DNA from: Manis javanica
Taxonomy: Eukaryota > Chordata > Mammalia > Pholidota > Manidae
DNA: 64,000 nt
Reading direction: 5' to 3'
Assembly (NCBI RefSeq): GCF_040802235.1
Contig: NC_133167.1
Coordinates: 97,822,001-97,886,000 of the forward strand
The translations under genes were made by a program, and so were the position numbers. Shown in pieces: positions 58,421 to 64,000 of this stretch. Numbering within the stretch: position 1 is the first letter of the stretch; each line of letters opens with the position of its first letter. Under the pieces are notes generated by a model, which searched no databases, was not told the origin of the DNA, and saw only the letters and a program-made list of their open reading frames with translations.

Positions 58421-59159
58421 ATTCTTTTTCTCTAATCTAAAATAATGGCTATATATGAATGAGCTATTGGACAACATAGTTTCACAGAGATGATTTATTT
58501 TTCTATAAAAGAGAAGAAAAAACTATCCCTAAAAGAGCATAATAAAACCAGAAGAGGTAACTTGAAGCAATATGCAACTTATTTCTTCAGTGTGTTCCAA
58601 GCAGATTCTTACTACTTGGCTATTTCTAATTTTAGTAAGAACAAGGGAGTAATAAGTGACGACCATTACTGAATAGACCTACAAGGAACATGGGGAACTT
58701 TCAGTTTGAAGCCAGAGATAGTTATTCTAACAGGGATATCAAAAGCTCAGGGGAAGGTCCCTTCCAGGTGAAAATGGTCTTTTTAGGAACAGTTCCTATT
58801 GTATGGAGAACAGCACTTTTACCGAGGGACACGGTGTAAACAGGAGGCACCCGAGAATGACATTAGCAGGTGAACTGCTTGATGCTTGACTTGTCACATG
58901 CTCATGTGATGTTGCTCAAAAAGAGCAAGGCAGCCGTGATACGGGTTAAGGCGTGGACACAGGCCTCCAGCTGCACCCATACTTGCTGTCAACTGTTGGG
59001 GGGGCTTTGATGGGAAGGCGTGGGTGCATTTGGTCAGCAAGGGTTTATTGGTTTCGCCTGTTCACCTCATTTGGAAATGTGGGGAAAAAATCATCATCTA
59101 AGGCATACTTGAGGCCTAGTCAATCTTTAAGGTCAATTCAAATATTCTAACCTGGCTGT
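58421..59159. other. Unassigned sequence
   Basis: Short chance frames only (58490-58672, 58953-59150). Confidence 0.5.
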
Positions 59160-59365
59160 AGTTTTCTCTCTGCTCCCCTGACTGCTCCTCTGTATTATTG
59201 CAGATTTTATACCTACCTTATTTATACTGATCACATTGCATTTTTAGCACATCACATTTTAATGGCTACTTATTTGTCTCTCTCCTCCTACTAGACTGAT
59301 TTTCTAGAGAGGGGAATCTGCATGTCATTGTTATCTTTGTATCCACAGAACAGCTACCCTGGGAA
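59160..59365 (+). mobile_element. L2 3' end
   Basis: 'CTGACTGCTCCTCTGTATTA', 'TTTGTCTCTCTCCTCCTACT', 'AGACTGATTTTCTAGAGAGG', 'TTGTATCCACAGAACAGCTA'. The final TGAATGAATG tail is not seen. Confidence 0.6.
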
Positions 59366-59399
59366 GGGATCAATAGTGCACACTTTCCTGAGGACACTA

Positions 59400-59590
59400 T
59401 GGTGTGGGCGTTGGAGCGTAAGCTTTAGGCTCAGAGAGATTAATGTTTATATGTAGGTCTAGACAAGAGTTGGGAACTTCCGCAAATCACTTGACATTCC
59501 TGAGCCTTATTTTTCTCTGAATAGGGAGGATAATGGTACATACCACACAAGGTGGAGAAAGGGCTGGAAGAGATAATGTGTGCCACTGCC
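59400..59590 (+). mobile_element. MIR SINE (sense)
   Basis: 'TTAGGCTCAGAGAGATTAAT', 'CTTCCGCAAATCACTTGACA', 'CCTGAGCCTTATTTTTCTCT', 'GGAGGATAATGGTACATACC', 'GAAGAGATAATGTGTGCC', in MIR order. Confidence 0.7.
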
Positions 59591-59594
59591 AAGA

Positions 59595-60235
59595 CTGGAG
59601 CCTCTATTTTGATCTCTAACTTTATGTGAGCCCTCAGTACTGCCCTGAAATCTGCTTCCTTAACAGCATCTCTTTACCACTCACCACCGCTGTCTTAGAG
59701 ATTCACTTGCTCACTGGTTATTTACATTTAGGTGCCATATATACATAGGCAATTCATATGCCTAATGTTCAACTGATTATCCTGACCCTGCTCTGCCCAT
59801 CTACACATTCGGAATTTGTTCTTGATTTCTCCCTCCTCTTGCTCTGCACCCCTAATTAACCGTGAAACCTTGTCAGTCTGTCCACTCCCTTCCTTGCCTA
59901 CTTCCAGTACCCCAGTTCATACTGCTGGTGTTTCTTCCCTTGTTCTCCACAGTAATAATCTGTAGCTGTGTTCCCTTCTAATCAATTCATATTTTTAACA
60001 CACAAACGTGAAGACTTCCTGACCATCCTGGACTGGGCTGTGTGCATCTACCTGACCTTGTGTGTCCTCATCACAGCACTTATCATGATAGATTAGGACC
60101 CATGTTTGTTTGTGATTCTTCCTACCCTGTGGATTCCCTGAGGGAGGAGAAGCCTTGGCATCACTGTGAGCAAACACAGTACTTGGTAGGGATGCCAGCA
60201 ATATTTATGGAAAGAAAAAAGGAACAAAGCAACTA
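59595..60235 (+). mobile_element. L2 3' region (sense), long
   Basis: 'CCTGACCCTGCTCTGCCCAT', 'TTCTTGATTTCTCCCTCCTC', 'GAAGACTTCCTGACCATCCT', 'ACAGCACTTATCATGATAGA', 'CCTGAGGGAGGAGAAGCC' and an 'AACACAGTACTTGGTAGGGA' end. About 640 bp, the longest L2 stretch here, with no open ORF2 left. Confidence 0.65.
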
Positions 60236-60854
60236 GCATAACTGTTGGAATTTAGTAACTTCTCTTTTTCATGTTCTTCCTTATTTTCCTCCTCTTCCTT
60301 TTATTTTTACGCCTCTCTCTCGCCGTGTCATAGTTACTGGTTTTCGTTGCCATCGTTGTTTCCGTCACCACCACCATAATTACAATCCTCACCAATCATC
60401 ATCTAATATCACCTCTGTAGCAGAAGGGAATGGCTAGCAACAGCTAGAACCCAGGCGGAAGGCCAGCAGGCAAAGCTGCAGGAACTCTGGAGTTCAGAAG
60501 ACTTTAGGGGAAAGGAGGGCATCCAGAGCTCCCCTCCGACACGTCTTAGATTTTTTTTGGAGGCTTCTTTTGGAGAAGAATAGCAGAAACTTTTCTCACA
60601 TGGAACAGTTGGGGCATCAGCCTGACTGTTCTCAGTGGAAACAAATGTTCACGACACCTCTAGCGGCCTAGCCTTTGGGCTCTGTCTGGGGTGCCCACAA
60701 GTCCAGGGTTTTGAGCGAATCAGACGAACTCCATTCTTTAAGTCTTGTACGTGGGTTCTCATTCCTTCTCCTCCAGTGTCTTCTTGCTTTCTTTGTCCAC
60801 AGGGACCCAGTACTCTCATGCCTGGAAGTCTTGAAGTCTACCATCCTTATTATA
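60236..60854. other. Unassigned sequence
   Basis: Has a CCACCACCA-type trinucleotide patch near 60366-60378. An 80-codon frame (60635-60877) has no recognised domain. Confidence 0.5.
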
Positions 60855-60985
60855 TATGGTTAAATGAAGAAAGATGAGGCAACTGGCCAAAAGTCACGTA
60901 CCACTAGTCATTCGCAGAACAGGGACTAGAATTTGGGGTTTCTGTATTCCAGGCTAGGGTATTTTCTACCACATTGGTTGGTCCA
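60855..60985 (-). mobile_element. MIR SINE relic (antisense)
   Basis: 'GATGAGGCAACTGGCCAAAA', 'GTCACGTACCACTAGTCATT', 'CAGAACAGGGACTAGAATTT', 'TTTCTACCACATTGG'. Confidence 0.65.
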
Positions 60986-62369
60986 GTGGAGATTCACTAG
61001 CTTACATGTGTAAGTGAATTTGGAAAGGAGCAATGTGAGACTGTGTGGTAATGAGCATGAGCATGTGTGTACGTGTTGGAGGTGAGCAAGTGTCTTTTGT
61101 TGCTTATTCCCTTCTCGTTGCCTTTGCTTTCTTTACTCTTTCCACATTCTCCTCTTTCATTTTCCTCGTGTCTTCCCATTTCAGTTGTCCCATCCTCTGT
61201 CAGTGTGCTCTCCCCAGAAGCCCTTTTTCTAATGCCCTCTTCACTCCTTCCCAAGCCCTTCTCCCCTTTTTTTGTGCCTTTTTATTTCTTCTTCCACTGA
61301 CTCTGATAGCTCTGAAGGTTCAGTGGGTACCTAAAAAATTTAAAATGCTGGATTTTTAAGGGACATTAAAGATACGTAATTTTGATTAATTTATACTATA
61401 TCCAGTTTTATAAGGACTATTTGATGTCCAATGAGCCTTTGAAAAGTCTTAACATGTTTTTCTATAGCAGTTATGTTACATTTTTTGAGTAAAACCAACT
61501 CAAACACTTGGAGACCAAATTTTTCTTGGGAATTTTGTTTCTTTGCTCACCAAAAGGTATGCATGCCTACCTTTGCACTTATGGAAACTGCATGAAAAGA
61601 ACCCTGTAAAAATTGTGAAGCAAGAGTAAACTACAGTATGAATCTATATGCTGTCTTTGAGGGGCAGTGGCAGGTCTGGGAGGGCAAGAGTTGGCGCACA
61701 GATTAAGTAGACTGTTGTCAAGGTGGGTGGCAACAGCAGGACCAAGTTGAAAGAATCTGGAAAGGCAAGATTGCTGGCTGGAGGGAAACTTCAAGTATGG
61801 CCCAAGGGGTTGGGACCTTTGACCAATGGGCAGAGATCAAGGCTGGTGCAGCCGTGAGGCAGGCTCTGGTGCTGAGGTCCAAGGTCAGCTATGGGGCTTC
61901 TTTCTCGGCTGGCAGGCCAGAGCTCTTGCTGCCCTATTAATGTGGACCTTCACATTTTACTCCACCTCTCATTCTTTAAGGGGAAAGTCTCCTAAAGAAC
62001 CAGGCTTATAAAGGCCGGACTTTACCAGTGAATGTGTCCAAGTCCTTCTTTATGATGGATCACTTATTGTCTATGGTGGATGGCTATACCTCCAGGTCCT
62101 TATGTCTCTTTCAGAAAAGAGAATCTTCTATGGTCCAACACTTTCTGGGAACCAGGGGAGAGGACAATGACCTAAGCCCTAACTTCTCCCTCTATCTAGG
62201 TTCTTTATTGGCAGGATTAAGGTCTTGGGCTTAATGAGCTATCAGAACATCTGAATTAGATGACACATCATCATGGGTAGAATCCTAGGTCTGCCTCATA
62301 CATCTCCTAGTCTGGACAGTCTGAACTGCAAGTCTATCTATGACTGTCATTTATATAGTGATATTTATT
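60986..62369. other. Unassigned sequence with a pyrimidine-rich tract
   Basis: Bases 61092-61300 are strongly C/T-biased, which leaves frames open there (61045-61359 and 61067-61300 plus) with Leu/Ser/Phe/Pro-rich products of no recognisable family. Other frames (61579-61794 minus, 61826-62011 and 62028-62234 plus) are unrecognised. Confidence 0.5.
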
Positions 62370-62510
62370 TCCATTTATATAGAGAATAAGACCACAAATT
62401 ATGGAACCAGATTATTCCACTTCCTGTGATACATGATTTTACCTCTCTGTTTCTTAGTTTCCTCAATTTTAAAATGGGGATAATAATAGTAAAAGTAAGT
62501 GCATGCCAGA
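62370..62510 (+). mobile_element. MIR SINE (sense)
   Basis: 'AAATTATGGAACCAGATTAT', 'TTTTACCTCTCTGTTTCTTA', 'GTTTCCTCAATTTTAAAATG', 'GGGATAATAATAGTAAAAGT': the conserved MIR core in order. Confidence 0.8.
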
Positions 62511-63784
62511 ATTAGCTATTCTATTTGTCTGGTTGTAGCTGTGGGTATAGTCCAGGCTGGCATTGGGGAGGAAGTCTTTGTGGAGTACATGGAATACACA
62601 CTTAGAAGCTGTTGGAAAAACGATGCTTTTAGGCCTGTGTGGTAAATTAGATAGATAGATTAGTAGTCTAATCTGTGGTGGACTAAGGCTCAATACCCAG
62701 TCCCTCCTGCTATTGAATCTTCCTGTACGGCAGAGGCTGCAAAGTTCACACTACATTTTTCAGACATGTTTCTGCTTGTGGTTCTAGATGCAAATAAGCT
62801 TTACCAACTGGATTCTCTCTTGAAAGGTTTGGAAAGCAGAAAAGAGAAGGAGGTAGTCACCCTGCTGGTAAAGCCAGTGATGGGGAGAGGGTATTTCTGT
62901 AGCAGCCTTTGAGAGTCTGGTCACTGCCTTCAATGGGTATCAAATGGCAGTTGTTTTCTCATTTCCTACCTTCCTGATTGGGTGGCTCTCAGTGGACTGC
63001 CCCTTCTGCAGGGTGTTCAGGGAGTTCTTCTTGGAGACCCAGCCCCAGGCTCACTCCCCCTTTCTATGTTGTTATCACCCAGTTTCCTATACCACACCCC
63101 TTTCTGCTGATTGGTTGTGGTTTGTGCTTTGTACAACTGAACCCTGATTTTACAGTCTCGAAGATGATCATTTTAAGTCTAGAGAAGGCTACCAGCAGAG
63201 GCAAGCTTGTCTGATTTTCCAAGGCTGGAAGAGCACAGCTATTAATTGTATAGTTTTGATGCCCTACCTGCAAGTACTTCCCTGGGATTCTCCATTTATC
63301 AGCTTGGGCTATGAGGACTTTCTTAGCCCTTGTAAGGTATGTTTCAGAATTTTCCTGCATTTACTCAATATATTGTTTCAAGATGACAGAACCTGAAATT
63401 ATGTGATGGGACCTGAGGGTTGTGTAATAGGTCACTTCACCAATAGGCAGATTAAGGTCGAGTTGTCCTGTTGATATATCTAGCATCCTGGCTAGTATTT
63501 TAGAGTTGTCACAGTCAGTGAATTGAATGAATTCATAGTGTGATAAAGGAGGACTTATTTAGGTTCAGCTCATGTTTATATCTTCATATTTTGATAAGAT
63601 GCTAACTTAGATCTTGAAAGGTGGAGAAAAGGTATAAATGTACACTCAGGTATGCATGCTAATAAACTTGTTTTCCTTTTGTTAATCTGTCTTTGTTTTA
63701 TAGGAGCCCCAGCTAAAATCTTAGAAGGCTAGAGGGCAAATTATTTTTCTTCCCCTACACTTCTCTATTGATGGTATCCAGAAA
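62511..63784. other. Unassigned sequence
   Basis: Contains a three-unit TAGA run near 62649-62661. Frames at 62944-63214 plus and 63064-63360 minus overlap each other and are unrecognised. Confidence 0.5.
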
Positions 63785-64000
63785 ATTTGTACTTTTTTTT
63801 TACTTACAATTGATGTACAACATTATATTAGTGTCAGGTGTACAACACAGTGATTTGATACTTTATACATTACCAAATAATAACTATGATAGGTCTAGTT
63901 ATCATCTGTCACTGTATAAAGTTATTAGAATGGACTAGATTCCCTATGCTGTACATTATATCCTATGACTTATTTATTTTGTAATTGGAAGTTTATACTT
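63785..64000 (-). mobile_element. L1M fragment (antisense), cut by the window end
   Basis: 'ACTTACAATTGATGTACAAC', 'AGTGTCAGGTGTACAACACA', 'ATAATAACTATGATAGGTCT', 'CTATGCTGTACATTATATCC', 'GTAATTGGAAGTTTATACTT'. It matches the same part of L1M as 49770-50040 and continues beyond 64000. Confidence 0.82.

Noticed and set aside
61045..61359. 104-codon Leu/Ser/Phe-rich frame resembling a transmembrane protein
   Set aside because: Explained by a pyrimidine-rich tract that lacks purine-starting stop codons on this strand.
1..64000. Possible CRISPR array, prophage, operon or other bacterial system
   Set aside because: The sequence is plainly mammalian: interspersed LINE/SINE/LTR relics, no dense reading frames, no regularly spaced repeats.
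1..64000. tRNA, rRNA, snRNA genes or nuclear mitochondrial copies
   Set aside because: I saw no cloverleaf with A/B boxes outside the MIR tRNA-like heads, no U6/7SK-like starts and no mitochondrial gene sequence. A covariance-model scan would be decisive.

Overview
This 64 kb window looks like ordinary euchromatic DNA from a placental mammal. It is A+T-rich and CpG-poor, has no operon-like or densely coding structure, and is full of eutherian interspersed repeats in several age layers: MIR and L2 fragments, ancient L1M/L1ME pieces, MaLR (MLT1-type) and other solo LTRs, hAT-type DNA transposon relics, and a younger L1 family. The younger L1 copies have the 3' UTR style I associate from memory with pangolins (Manis), ending in a segment like GATTAATGATACCAAAAT before an A-rich tail. 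I see no Alu, B1/B2, carnivore tRNA-Lys SINE, Bov-tA or equine ERE copies. A pangolin or another laurasiatherian without an active tRNA SINE is therefore my best guess, but it is an inference.

I find no protein-coding gene I can defend. The longest open frames (158, 143, 133, 131, 126 and 125 codons) are either L1 ORF2 remnants or chance frames with no recognisable domain. No tRNA, rRNA, snRNA, CpG island or convincing promoter is visible. The window is intergenic or deep intronic. One short splice-acceptor-plus-frame near 21.7 kb is listed only as a weak exon candidate.

Layout. 0-5 kb: an L1M 3' end, a GT microsatellite and one to three LTR-like blocks. 5-13 kb: L2 and MIR relics, including an L2 split by an MLT1 LTR at 9.5-10.6 kb, then an antisense L1M fragment. 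13-25 kb: mostly unassigned unique sequence with an AT-rich patch, MIRs, a palindromic DNA transposon relic and an MLT1 LTR. 25.4-28.2 kb: the largest repeat block, a younger antisense L1 nested inside an older antisense L1ME 3' UTR. 28-36 kb: mostly unique. 36-47 kb: three younger L1 insertions with recognisable target-site duplications (36.3, 39.3 and 45.9 kb), a 119-bp tandem duplication inside a MIR, a GATA/E-box cluster on a hairpin, and an L1ME fragment. 48.5-51 kb: a composite of antisense L1M pieces interrupted by an unidentified block of about 0.5 kb, then an MLT1 LTR. 51-57 kb: mostly unique. 57-60.3 kb: an L2/MIR cluster including oppositely oriented L2 pieces. 60-64 kb: mostly unique, ending in an antisense L1M that runs off the window.

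The repeats do not form a pathway. Their value is as a record of insertion order: L2 and MIR oldest, then L1ME/L1M and MLT1, then the younger L1s with A-rich tails and 12/13 to 14/16 matching target-site duplications. All repeat names come from recalled consensus features, not from a database search, and boundaries are approximate unless a target-site duplication is given.
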